Source of the DNA: Lates calcarifer
Taxonomy: Eukaryota; Chordata; Actinopteri; Centropomidae
Reading direction: 5' to 3'
Assembly: GCF_001640805.2 (NCBI RefSeq)
Contig: NC_066838.1
Coordinates: forward strand, 310,001 to 374,000
Length of the DNA: 64,000 nucleotides
How positions within the stretch are numbered: position 1 is the stretch's first letter; each line of letters starts with the position of its first letter. The notes under the pieces were generated by a model. It was not told the DNA's origin and made no database searches. It saw nothing but the letters and a program-made list of their open reading frames with translations. Shown in pieces: positions 53,258 through 63,741 of this stretch. Position numbers and translations under genes: made by a program.

Positions 53258-53388
53258 TCAGCCGCAGTTCACATTTGACCATCAAGTCAGGCGCAGCCAG
53301 CCGCAGTTGATCTGAAATGCACCTACTCTAACATCACGAGGCTGCCCTCTAAGTATCGCGATAATTCCTTCAGCAAAGAACTTCCATC
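53258..53388 (+). promoter_or_regulatory. Probable icmt promoter and 5' UTR
   Basis: A short stretch between the fold-back arm and the start codon. It has no obvious TATA box and contains a perfect 10-bp palindrome tatcgcgata at 53354-53363, of the CGCG-centred kind seen in TATA-less housekeeping promoters. The start context catcATGg has A at -3 and G at +4, a strong vertebrate initiation context. The transcription start was not located. Confidence 0.5.
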
Positions 53389-53607
53389 ATGGCAGGCAGT
53401 AAGTTGGTGTTAGAAGGAAGAGTAAGTGTAAAAGGCTTTATTTTAGGGCTCAGTGTGGTTGTAATCCCATTGATCAGAACATTGTTTGGACATCTTGACT
53501 GGATCTTTGATTATTTGACGGAAACTCCCGGGAAAATAGCGATTTGCATCCACATTGCAGTTATTAACGGCCTCTTGCTAATTTTATACAGGGGACCTCT
53601 GTACAAG
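53389..53607 (+). CDS. icmt: icmt exon 1
   Basis: Encodes residues 1-73: MAGSKLVLEGRVSVKGFILG, then two hydrophobic stretches (LSVVVIPLIRTLFG; IAICIHIAVINGLLLILY) and RGPLYK. This corresponds to the first two membrane helices of ICMT. The donor is gtaagc in phase 0. Confidence 0.95.
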
Positions 53608-56600
53608 GTAAGCATTGGCGTTAAGTATCCAACTTCCTTGATTCTAATTTTGAGGATCTATCTATCACAAGCTGATGTTGCAGAATCTGACATAACTTAC
53701 TTCACCATTTGAAATTTAGTGTTGTGCTGCTGATGTGGGCTAGGTTTTAAAACATATAGCAAGCTAACATTAGCCACCTATTTCGTTAATCCTATCAGCT
53801 AACAGGTAGAGTTGATGTGCTCAAGATAGAAACCTAAGCCAAGCAAAGCTGCAGTGGCGTACTCTACTTGCCACTTAGCATGTTTAATTTTACCTTATAG
53901 ATAAACCTGACACGTGCCATGGAAAGAATTGACACAGATCCCAATCCAGACACCTGGTAATTCAATGTTGTATCGGTTTGGGTCTAATTTATTTCGCTCC
54001 TATAACTTTTATGACTTGAGGTATTTGATGAATAACCATGTTCCTGGACCTGCTTTATATAAAAAGTGCCCTGAGATAACTTCTGTTGTGAATTGGCAAT
54101 ACATAAATAAATCTAACTTGACTAGCAAAACTGATTTTTGTTTGTGTAGTTAATGTCAGCTGTTGTTAACCTGAGCTTTCGAACTCATTCTAGGTTGCTG
54201 TGAGAGCCTGCTTTCTGGGCATTACATTTGGCTGTGGTGTAATTATAAGCTTCTCTGAAACCACTTGGACACATTTTGGCTGGTATGTAGACATCTTCAG
54301 ACATTACTTGTCATTTAGTACAGTCAGTCACAACTCTGCTGTGTAGCAATGTAGTTAATTGATTTATTCATATTTATTAAATCAGTATTTTAAAGTTGAG
54401 ACGTCCATAAGCTTACAAACTGCACCCCCTAATATCCCCTAGACTTGTTTGTTTTCTGTTGTCTTACAACACTGAATCACAGTGAATTTGATTTGACTGA
54501 AACCCTTAATTGTGATCATTCCTTGACTTTAATTGTTCAGTACTACAGTCACTTGATGAACCAGGGCATGTACCATATTTTGACAGCAAGATGTATTATC
54601 TTGTAATCCAGACATGTGGCTGTTGAACATGATAAGTAATAGTGCCTGTCTGCAGGTACATGTGCTCCCTGTCGTTCTTCCATTACTCTGAGTATCTGGT
54701 GACAGCTGTCATCAACCCTCATAGCCTGTCACTGGACTCCTTCCTGCTCAACCACAGTATGGAGTACACCCTGGCTGCTGTCTCATCGTGGGTGGAGTTC
54801 ACAGTGGAGAAGCTGACAGTTCCAGGTTGGTCTGTCGTCAACTTCATTTTCAGTGCACTCAATCCCTTTGGAATTATGTGTATTTTGTTTATAGCTCACA
54901 GAAGGTGTGTCTGTCAGTATTTCAGTATATCAGTGTAACCTCTGCATAAGTAACATTTAGCTCAGGGCATATACAGACTGTATAGTTTAGGCTCTGCTCT
55001 CTTGTTTGATGTGTCTTTGTTGGCTCTGTTGGGAAAAGGTGATGTCACACAAGTAAAAATTTGGAAATATCAGAATTGCAATCTGATAACATTGGTGTGA
55101 ACCCTTATTGAACAAATTAGGTTCAGTAAGTAACTTAAGTTATAAACAACTAAAACTCAAAGATTCCATTTAGATATGAAATCACATTTCATTCATTTCA
55201 AGTAGCCACCTTTTGCTTTGATGACAGCTTTGCAGACTTCTGGCATTCTCTCAGTCAGATTCATGAGGTAGTCACCTGGAATGGTTTTCAGTTTACAAGT
55301 GTGCCTTGTTAAAAGCTCATTTGTGGAATTTATTGCCTTCTTAATTGTTTGAGACCATCAATTGTCATGAGGACCGCACTAAGAAAGGAAGACCAAGAGT
55401 TACCTCTGCTGCAGAGGATGAGTTCATTAGAGTTACCAGCCTCAGAAACCACAAATGAACAGCACCTCAGATTAAAGCCCACATAAATGCTTCACAGAGT
55501 TCAAGTAGCAGACACATCTCAACATCAACTGTTCAGAGGAGACTGTATAAATCAGGCCTTCATGATCTAACTGCTACAAAGAAGCCACTACTGAGGAAGA
55601 ACAACAACAAGAACAGAACTGCTTAGACCAAGAAACACAAGGAATGGACATTAGACTAGTGGAAACCTGTACTTTGGTCTGATGAGGCAAATTTGAGATT
55701 TTTGGTTCCACCATGTCTTTGAGAGATGCAGAAAATGTAAGTGGATGGTTCCCACCCTGAAGTATGGAGGAGGAGGAGTGATGGTGTAGGGGTCCTTTGC
55801 TGGTGACACCGGTGGTGATTTATTCAAATCTCAAGGCACACTTAGAAGGGCTGACCAAAAAGGAGAGTGATGGAGTGCTGCTTCAGATAACCTGGCCTCA
55901 CAATCACCTAACCTAAACACAACTGAGATGGTTTGGGAGGAGTTGGATTGCAGAATGAAGGCAAAGCAGCCAACAAGTGCTCAGCACTAGGAACTCCTTC
56001 AAGACTGTTGGAAAACCATTCCAGGTGACTGCCTCATGAATCTGACTTCATGAGACAATGCCAAGAGTGTGCAAAGCTGTCGTCAAAGCAAAAGGTGGCT
56101 ACTTCGAAGAATCTAAAACATAAAACATCTTCCATATGAGTGCCTTCATAGTTTTGATGTCTTTAGTATTAATCTGCAATGTAGAAGATAAAAGTAAAGA
56201 AAAACTGCTGAACAAGAAGGTGTGTCCAAACTTCTGACTGGCACTGTACATATATTTGTAAGTTGACTTTTCTATCTGTGTGTGATACCTATTGATCCTG
56301 TTTTCTCATTGAATTCAAATGTAATGGCTTGTGATGTCATAGGATGACAGATGATGTCATCCCCTGGTCTCATCTTCTGTCTAGAGAAAATATTTTATCT
56401 TGGATCCTCAGTTTACTGAACTGCTCTCTGACATCATCAACTAGTGGCATTAGCAAACAGTAAAGCAAGTATGGGCTAATCCCTCCTCTCCATTTGCTAA
56501 TGGGGTGTGAGTTGGAGGGATCACAAAACTGTTTCTGAAGAAAGTTATTCACCAAAACTTATCTCTGGTGATGCAGACAATTTGTGTTATCATCTGTCAA

Positions 56601-59600
56601 GTAAGACGTCCACTTCCTAACTTTAGGAAGTTTGTCTATTCCCAGGTCAGCCAAATTTGACAGATCAACTTCTCCATTAGTCTGACAGTTGGCTTCTAAC
56701 ATCAAATAATAAATTATGATTGTACTCTTTTGTATTCACCTGTATGCTGCAATCCATTTTGGACTTGCTGTATAGTTTTCTAATGCTTTCTTAACTCAGT
56801 CATGAATTTTCATCGTCATAAAGAAATAAGATTTTAAACCAGATTCTTGGGTGCTTTGAAACTCCACCTGCTTTCATGCTGTGCATGGTGCAAATACTTC
56901 TTTTCTACACAATAATGGGACAAAGTAAAAGAAGCTGTTACCTTTCAGTGAAGGAGGAGACACCTTATGTCCAGCAGTTATATTACTCTTGTAGATTCTG
57001 ATTTTCAATGAGATTCATTCAACAATCATTAATAAGGGAATTGGACTTGTTTGTGGAAAAACATATGAGACACAAATTATTGCACAGCTAAAGAGGCAAA
57101 TTCAGTGAGAAGATGTTAAAAACCTGCAGGTTGAGAAGTAGAAAATTGAAGTAGAGTAGAACAAACCTGAAGTTGAAACTTGTTACTGGTTTATTCAGAA
57201 TGTTCCTGACCTTTGAATGATTGTCAGTTCTTAAAACTGAACTGAAGTGTGTAGCATCCTGTGGTCTTGCACATTGTGTCCGCCAGTATTTTATCTGTCT
57301 GTCCTCTCTCTCAGAGCTGAAACAGCTGAGCTGGTTGAGCTTTGCGGGTCTGCTCATGGTGCTGTGTGGTGAGGGCCTGCGTAAGGCAGCCATGTTGACT
57401 GCTGGCTCCAACTTCAACCATATCGTCCAGAATGAGAAGGCTCAGAGCCATGTGCTGGTCACTGGCGGGGTCTACTCCTACTTCAGACACCCCTCCTACG
57501 TGGGCTGGTTCTACTGGAGCATAGGAACACAGGTGAGCTACAAGCACTACTCAGCCTCATGCTCACATTGTCTGTTATCGTTATAATATTAATGAATCCT
57601 GCCAAACATGACCACATGATTAAATATAAGCTGTGTTTTGGCAACACTGCCCTATTTTACATTTCTCTTTCTTTTTTCAGTTGAATATGGGTTTTGTCTA
57701 CTTTGTAATGTCAGTTTACTGTCAGTTTTTCCATGATTTGTGGTCACTTTTAATTTGGGTTTACATTAGGGCTACATGATTGCTGCTGCTCCCAAAAGTT
57801 TTCTTCTGGTATGGATAAGCCATGCTCTGATTGATGTTTTACTAGTATTTATTTTCTTCCTTTCATCTTCTTTTAACCAGCAAACACTGTGAAAAACTGA
57901 AATAAAATAAATATTACAACACAAACATTATCAGTACAAAAATGAATATGCAAACACAAAATATTCTCAATGCAAAAATAAGAATACGAATACATACTCT
58001 GTGCACCTTCTGGCCAGAAATTTAGAAGATGTCACAATCCCTTAATGTTGCACTGATACTCTTCAGTGTCAAACAAGTTGCTCTGTGTGTGGCTTCTGGC
58101 AGGACACCCTCTAATTAGTATTTGCACACGTGAGCACAGCATGCTGCCTATTCAAGGTTATTCACAGGATTGGCCACTAGGTGTCGCCAACATCTAAGAA
58201 ACCAAGTTGCAAAAATAGTATTCACAATTGACACAGCAATATATACATAGGTTAAAAAAAAAGCATTTTCTCTGAAAAGAAAGCAGCATGTTTTCTTTTT
58301 TGCAGCAGCTGCAGCTACACATAATTTGCTGTCAGTTTTATTTTGGGTTTACATTAGGGCTGCATGAATAATATGATTACAAACACTATCTGGATTCGTA
58401 CTTGTTTGCAGTTCTGCCAAGTTTTCATTAGGGACATCAGCTGCATCAAAACAAGTACAGCAGAGACCAGCAGTAAGGAAAATAAACTCAATGAGAGAGA
58501 GCGAGAGAGGCTGGCCAATGACAGTGTCTCATCACCTTACACATAGCAAATATGTTCATGTTCAGTGTCAGTTTCATGAAGCTTGAAGTTGTCCAAACTT
58601 GATGTGCTGATCCTTCATCAAGCTCCAACATATTTTTTTGTTGTGTTTACTTCCTTATCAGAGTCCCATACAGCAAAGTGAGGTTACTGACTTATCAGGG
58701 TATCTCCAGGAGTAACTTAGTGATAATTAGTTAATTGGGTGTACTGTGTTCATGATCATCTCATACAAATTAAGATTCTAGAGGACATATGACAATCCTC
58801 CTAGGCTTTGTTGGCAGCCACGGTTTTATATTTTGCCATTAGTCTCTTTAAATTCCTCATAAACTGACAAAATTTATGTGCGCTCTTCATCTGAAAAATA
58901 CAGTAAATGCCCGTTTTGTGCACACGCACAAACTCAGAGTCACTAACTCTGACTCAACTTACCAACCTCTTAACCACTGTTGTAGTACCATTTAACACAG
59001 ATTGAGGAAGCCAGGGTTTGTCAACCCTGACTTCCCTTGATAACCCAGAGTTAAACAAGAGTAGGTTAAACTCCCTTCATACTACAGGCCTCAAGTCAAT
59101 GATGCAGTCAATAATTCTGCAGCCCTAGTTAACATGCCATCCAATATACAGTTATTACTGCAAAAAATGCATATAATGGATTTGAGAATATTATTATTTA
59201 TCTAACTAACCTGTGGTCTCTGCTTTGATTATTTGTTCAGGTGATTAAAATCAAAACCGACATGCTAGGACAGGAATTCTCAAACAGCAGTAATAAGTGA
59301 AGATTTGATTGTTGTACAGTATGCAGGCTGTCCCATATTCACAACTGCTTCACAGCCAAATCATGTGATAATAAATAAAGATTTTTTTTTTCCCCCAACA
59401 ATGTTTTCCAGTTTAGCACAACAATTTGGGAGGACCAACAGGATATCAATATCAAATCTGTTTGCTCCTGTATAAAATATAGTGTACAGGTACAGGTACA
59501 AAATCTGTATCATAGATTCCAAGGAATGTTAATTATGAACTGCAGCATACTGCTTAATGTCACGCTGCTAAGTTTTCACATTTCATCAGTGAGATATAGA

Positions 59601-62600
59601 TGTGGCCTATATCACTAATAACAAGCCTGTTGATATAAAGCATCCCCATTATGACTGGCATGGGTCATTTTTGTGATTGTCAGAGTTTCTCCTCTTCTCA
59701 CTACCTTTCAAATGTAACATTTGCACCATGGGTGGCTTGGGCTACAGAACAATTGTATGCTGCAATTTGGCAGAAAATCAAAAAAATCTGAGCAAAAATT
59801 CAGTTCAGTTAAATTTTATTTATATAGCGCTGAATCACAACAAAAGTAATCTGAAGGCACTTTTCATATAGAGCAGTCTAGCAGTCTAGACCATACTCTG
59901 TAAATTATGGTATTTACAAATCCCACCATGAGCAAGCACTGGGCAACAGTGGCAGGGAGAAACTTCCTTTTAAGAGGCAGAGTCCTCAAGCAGAACCGGA
60001 CTCGCGGTGGGCGGCCATCTGCCTTGACCGAGAACGAGAGAGGGGGGTAGGGTGGGGGGAGGATAGAGGTAGAGAATAGCGACAGAAGAACATAGCATAA
60101 GACAGATTCCATGTTTTAAAAAAAAATAAAGTGATATCAATAATACAGTAGTAATGATAGTAGTGATAATTAAAGTATTAATTGCAAAAGTAGCAATAAA
60201 ACTAGAAGCAGTGGTAGTAATATGTAATTATAACAGCAGGTGTTGAGTGGAGTTGTAGGAGCAGCAGGAGGCTTGTCATCACAGATCAGACTCTACAGCT
60301 CATGAAGGGAGAAATACCTGCAGAAAGAGACAGAAGAGGAGAGAGAGAAGAAAGAGCACAATACTACAGGAAAGAGGAAATATTGAGTTAGTAACATGTA
60401 ACATGGGATATGAATCCATACTGTGGAGAGAGGGGGAGAGAGAGAGAGAGAGAGAGAGAGAGAAGCTCAGTGCGCCATGGGAAATCTCCCGGCAGTCTGG
60501 GCCTATAGCAGCATAACTAAGGGATGGTTCAAGCCTGAGCCAACCCTAACTATAAGCTTTATCAAAGAGGAAAGTTTTAAGCCTACTCATAAAAGTGCAG
60601 AGGGTGTCTGCCTCCTGGACCCAAACTGGGAGAAGGTTCCACAGTTGAGGAGCCTGATAACTGAAGGCTCTGCCTCCCATTCTACTCTTGGAAACTCTGG
60701 GAACCACCAGTAAACCAGCATTCTCGGAGCACAGAGTCCTAGTAGGATTGTAGGGGACTGTGAGATCTTTGAGGTATAATGGTGCCAGACCATTAAGGGC
60801 TTTGTAGGTGAGGAGGAGGATTTTGAATTCTATTCTGGATTTGACTGGGAGCCAACATAGAGAGGCTAGCACAGGAGAAATATGGTCTCTTTTTCTAGGG
60901 GCAGCCTGATAATAATAAATTACAGCAGTCCAGCCTGTAAGTAACAAATGCATGGACTAGTTTTTCTGCATCCTTTTGAGACAGAAAATGTCTCATTTTG
61001 GTGATATTACGCAGGTGAAAGAAGGCAGTCCTAGAAGTTTGTTTTATGTGTGAGCTAAAGGACATATCCTGATCAAAGATGACTCCAAGGTTCTTTACAG
61101 TGGAGCTGGAGGCCAGGGCAATGCTGTCTAATGTAACTATGTCATTAGAAAATGTTCAGGACCAAGTACAATAACCTCGGTTTTGTCTAAGCTCAAAAGT
61201 AAAAAGTTGCTTGTCATTCAAGTTTTAATGTCCCTAAGGCATGCCTGAAGTTTGGCTAACTGGTTGGTTTCATTAGGCTTCATTGACAGATAAAGCTGTG
61301 TATCCTCTGCGTAACATAAATTTATGGACTGATTCCTGATAATGTTGCCCAAGGGAAGCATATACAGGGTGAAGAGAATTGGTCAAAGTACCGATCCTTG
61401 TGGAACTCTAACTTTTGTGTACATGGAGGAATTGCATGCACAAACTGAAGCCTATCAGATAGATAGGACTTAAAGCAGTTTAGTGCGGTACCTTTAATGC
61501 CAATAAAATGCTCCAGTCTCTATAAAAGGATGGGATGGTCAATTGTATCAAAAGCAGTTTCGTAGCTGATTCTATGGATCCTGTGGGGGGGCAATGGAGT
61601 CTAAAGTTGTACGTAGTGAGCCTGCAACACTGTCTAGGAAATGATCAAGTTGGGAGTGAGTAGCTTCCAGTAAATTGAGATAAGGCGTCGGATTTAGGTT
61701 AGAGAGAATCATTTCCTTGAATTTAGCTGTGCTGCAGTATCAGAAAGATTTCTAGTTAGGACGTTTTTGCCTGTTTATAAGTAATCCAGCAATATGAACT
61801 CAAAAGTGATTAAAAAGTGGTCTGATAGAAGGGGATTCTGTAGGAAGACTGTTACATGTTCAATATCGATACCATAGGCCAAAACAAGATTAAGGGTGTG
61901 ACTAAACAGTGATTAACACACTGAGAGAAGCATACAGTCTAATAATGAGAGCTAAGGCTGTCATTGTTGACATCCATATGAAGACAGGAACTCTGAAAAT
62001 TCAGATAAGAGGTCAAAGTATGGGCCAGGAGGGCGGTATAGTACAGCAAATAAAATTGGCTTTAATGTTTTCCACCTTGGGTGGGACAGACTGAGAACGA
62101 GGCTTTCAAAGGGGGGCGGTTGTGGCTCAGGAGGTAGAGTGGGTTGCCCACTAATCGGAAGAGGTCAGCGGTTCAATTCCCGGCTCCTCCAGTCCGTGCT
62201 TGGGCAAGATACTGAACCCAAGATACTGAAGCACGTCAGCACGTGACTGTGTTCCAACTAGGGATGGGCATTTTAATTACTTTTCGAAGTCGGTTAATCC
62301 AGCCAATTTAAGTCGATTAGTTGTGACGTCATTGTTAATACTTGCCCTCCACCCAAACCCAAAATAATAATATGTTGTCATGTTGAGTCATGTTTTTTGC
62401 ACTCTATTGTACAGATGCACTAACTTTACCTGCTGCTGTTCTGTTGTTCACTGATGACACTGCTGATTGTTGCAGGTCATGCTGTGTAACCCAGTGTGTA
62501 TATTGGGCTACACAATAGCCAGCTGGCGCTTCTTTCGGGAGCGAATTGAGGAGGAGGAGCTGTCTCTCATCCATTTCTTTGCAGAGGACTATGTGGAGTA

Positions 62601-62655
62601 CAAGAAGAAGGTTCCCACTGGGCTGCCCTTCATCTCAGGTATCCGTGTCAACTAG
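53389..62655 (+). CDS. icmt: icmt, protein-S-isoprenylcysteine O-methyltransferase (complete, five exons)
   Basis: ICMT is an ER-membrane enzyme that uses S-adenosylmethionine to methylate the C-terminal prenylcysteine of CaaX proteins such as Ras and lamins, after farnesylation or geranylgeranylation and proteolysis; this is family knowledge. Exons are 53389-53607, 54194-54282, 54656-54825, 57315-57532 and 62476-62655, all with GT-AG borders and matching phases. The product has 291 residues; human ICMT has 284. Several hydrophobic segments are visible (about residues 15-30, 50-70, 78-95, 165-178 and 236-246). The conserved RHPSY is at 217-221 and the C-terminal RxxxEExxLIxxF at 253-267, both part of the SAM and prenyl pocket. 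It ends GLPFISGIRVN. The start was chosen as the first ATG, in strong context. It follows rtel1 in the same orientation, with a 2.9 kb gap. Confidence 0.97.
54194..54282 (+). CDS. icmt: icmt exon 2
   Basis: Encodes VAVRACFLGITFGCGVIISF then SETTWTHFGW, another hydrophobic helix. The acceptor is ctag and the donor is gtatgt. It ends two bases into the tryptophan codon. Confidence 0.95.
54656..54825 (+). CDS. icmt: icmt exon 3
   Basis: Encodes YMCSLSFFHYSEYLVTAVIN then PHSLSLDSFLLNHSMEYTLA and AAVSSWVEFTVEKL. The HYSEYL...NP motif is highly conserved in ICMTs. The acceptor is tgcag. The donor is gttggt at 54826, slightly weak. Confidence 0.96.
55199..56248 (+). mobile_element. Tc1-like DNA transposon, degraded, left end missing
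   Basis: Starts with the phrase agtagccaccttttgctttg atgacagc, typical of fish Tc1 elements. The right terminus is aggtgtgtccaaacttctga ctggcactgta, ending on ta. The transposase-like frame is on the + strand with many stops: VQRRLYKSGLHDLTATKKPL near 55530 and WKPVLWSDEANLRF near 55660, the latter holding the second catalytic aspartate. The left inverted repeat was not recognised. Confidence 0.88.
57315..57532 (+). CDS. icmt: icmt exon 4: SAM-binding motif exon
   Basis: Encodes (E)LKQLSWLSFAGLLMVLCGE, GLRKAAMLTAGSNFNHIVQN, then GVYSYFRHPSYVGWFYWSIG. RHPSYVGWF is the family signature shared by ICMT and phospholipid methyltransferases, contacting SAM. The acceptor is ctcag and the donor is gtgagc, ending in phase 0. 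Confidence 0.97.
57767..59127. mobile_element. hAT-like non-autonomous element with duplicated 5' end
   Basis: tagggctgcatgaat at 58355 and its inverted counterpart ctgcagcccta ending at 59127 form the termini. They are flanked by gtttacat on the left and gttaacat on the right (7 of 8 match). A second left terminus with the same flank (gggtttacattagggct) is at 57767, so the left end plus flank is duplicated about 588 bp apart. No coding sequence. Confidence 0.7.
59800..62100 (-). mobile_element. L2-like LINE copy with 3' end
   Basis: Minus strand. 60546-60953 encodes the RT C-terminus, with SPVLASLCWLPVKSRIEFKI, LTYKALNGLAPLYLKDL and GGRAFSYQAPQLWNLLPVWV. Farther 5' (60950-61560) are degraded RT blocks, and at 61850-62090 are remnants resembling the endonuclease region. 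The 3' side (59800-60070) is a typical fish LINE tail with the phrases ttatttatatagcgctgaat and gagcaagcactgggcaacag. It lies antisense in the last icmt intron. Confidence 0.83.
60434..60463 (+). repeat. (GA)15 microsatellite
   Basis: An uninterrupted ga run inside the LINE 3' UTR. Confidence 0.97.
62116..62230 (+). mobile_element. tRNA-derived SINE head
   Basis: The A-box-like tggctcaggagg at 62123-62134 and the B-box ggttcaattcc at 62170-62180 have tRNA-like spacing and polymerase III promoter form. The flank ggctcctccagtccg and the following cttgggcaagatactgaa are typical of an abundant fish SINE. The same family occurs at 38470. Confidence 0.8.
62258..62355. mobile_element. hAT-type terminus
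   Basis: Starts tagggatgggcattttaat and continues into tcgattagttgtgacgtcat and ttgccctccaccc. It is inverted relative to the copy at 18880-18985. It lies about 120 bp before the last icmt exon. Confidence 0.65.
62476..62655 (+). CDS. icmt: icmt exon 5 (last)
   Basis: Encodes VMLCNPVCILGYTIASWRFF, RERIEEEELSLIHFFAEDYV and EYKKKVPTGLPFISGIRVN, then tag at 62653-62655. The RIxxEExxLIxxF and VPTGLPF segments match the catalytic C-terminus of vertebrate ICMT. The acceptor is tgcag. Confidence 0.97.
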   Translation, partial: VMLCNPVCILGYTIASWRFFRERIEEEELSLIHFFAEDYVEYKKKVPTGLPFISGIRVN

Positions 62656-63180
62656 TCCAAGGAGCTGGATGCTGTACATAACAGACTAACAGCACTAAAG
62701 CAGGACCAGTCTGGTGGGTGTGTGGCGTCTGCCATGACAACTGCTCTCCAGAGGCAAACCCTGCTGCCAGCTTAGAGCCTGTATCTCACAGACAGAGACA
62801 GCTGGGCAGCTGGGACGGCAGTGGACAGCTAGGCTGCTGTCTTTATACCAACCTCCAAAATCCACTTAAAGACCAAACAACCTCCACTGAGCTACATGTG
62901 TTCCACCTATCCACTCCATCTGTTTCAGTTTTGTTTCTGTTTCTGATGCCTAGTGTTTTCAATTCTGAACTGTTGTGTTAAAGAATCATGTTTGCTCTTG
63001 GCCCTTTGACAGCATGCATCAGCAGAGCATAAAACCTTGTTTGAGATGTTTGAGTTTCACATCCATGAGGTTAATTATTTTTTTCTTTAAATGATAGGGT
63101 CATCCATATTTTCAACAAGCTACTGTGACATGCAATCAAAAAGTGACCATATCCATAACAAGCAAAAAAAGTTTCTTATT
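62656..63180 (+). other. icmt 3' UTR (proximal part)
   Basis: Follows the stop codon directly. No aataaa is visible before 63180; the next canonical signal is at 63736-63741, beyond a mariner remnant. Either a variant signal is used or the UTR includes the transposon. Confidence 0.5.
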
Positions 63181-63189
63181 TAAATCTTG

Positions 63190-63560
63190 GCTGCCAATCC
63201 CTTTGAAGTAGTCGTCCCTTGTGCAGGGACACACTGCATCTAGCACTCCCGCCATGCTTGGAACCCTCCTTGGAAGTCCTCTTCTGTAAGCGTGTCAAGC
63301 ACCACCTAAGACACTCACTGGTTCCTACTTCATTGTGTCATAACAGTGACCCTTCAGCATAACCCCACAAATGTTGAAGAAAAAGACACTTCTTCTTCAG
63401 TCTTGGAGATTTGTGCTTCTTCCACAGCAAAGTCTACTGTTTGTTCTACAGGTTATAGTCATAGACCCAACTCTCGTCACCAGTGCTGATCCTCGCAATG
63501 AAGGTAGGTTAAAGTGGGCCTACTTCCTCACAGACATCAACACGTAACACATATAATACA
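63190..63560 (-). mobile_element. Second mariner-type transposase remnant
   Basis: The minus strand around 63463-63492 reads STGDESWV, the first catalytic region of mariner transposases. Near 63220-63290 it reads EEDFQGGFQAWREC, followed by a stop, resembling the C-terminal end. The central part with the DD catalytic loop is deleted. Its sequence differs from the 22.6 kb copy, so it is probably another mariner lineage. Confidence 0.65.
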
Positions 63561-63735
63561 TGTCCAGATGTTGATCGTGTGAGGTAACGCAGAATATTGA
63601 CTCATAAAATCATTGCTCACACCTGCCACATGTGCAGTACTGTGTTATGGTCAACAGTCTCCAAGCTTTTTGATCTGCACCTTGTATCCCTAATTTGGTC
63701 AAATTCACTATCCCCAAATTTTGCTGTTAAAACCA

Positions 63736-63741
63736 AATAAA
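63736..63741 (+). terminator. Candidate poly(A) signal downstream of icmt
   Basis: Canonical aataaa about 1.08 kb after the stop codon. Whether it is used is unknown. Confidence 0.4.

Noticed and set aside
62116..62200. A functional tRNA gene
   Set aside because: A and B boxes are present, but the ends do not pair into a tRNA acceptor stem by eye and the body continues as a SINE.
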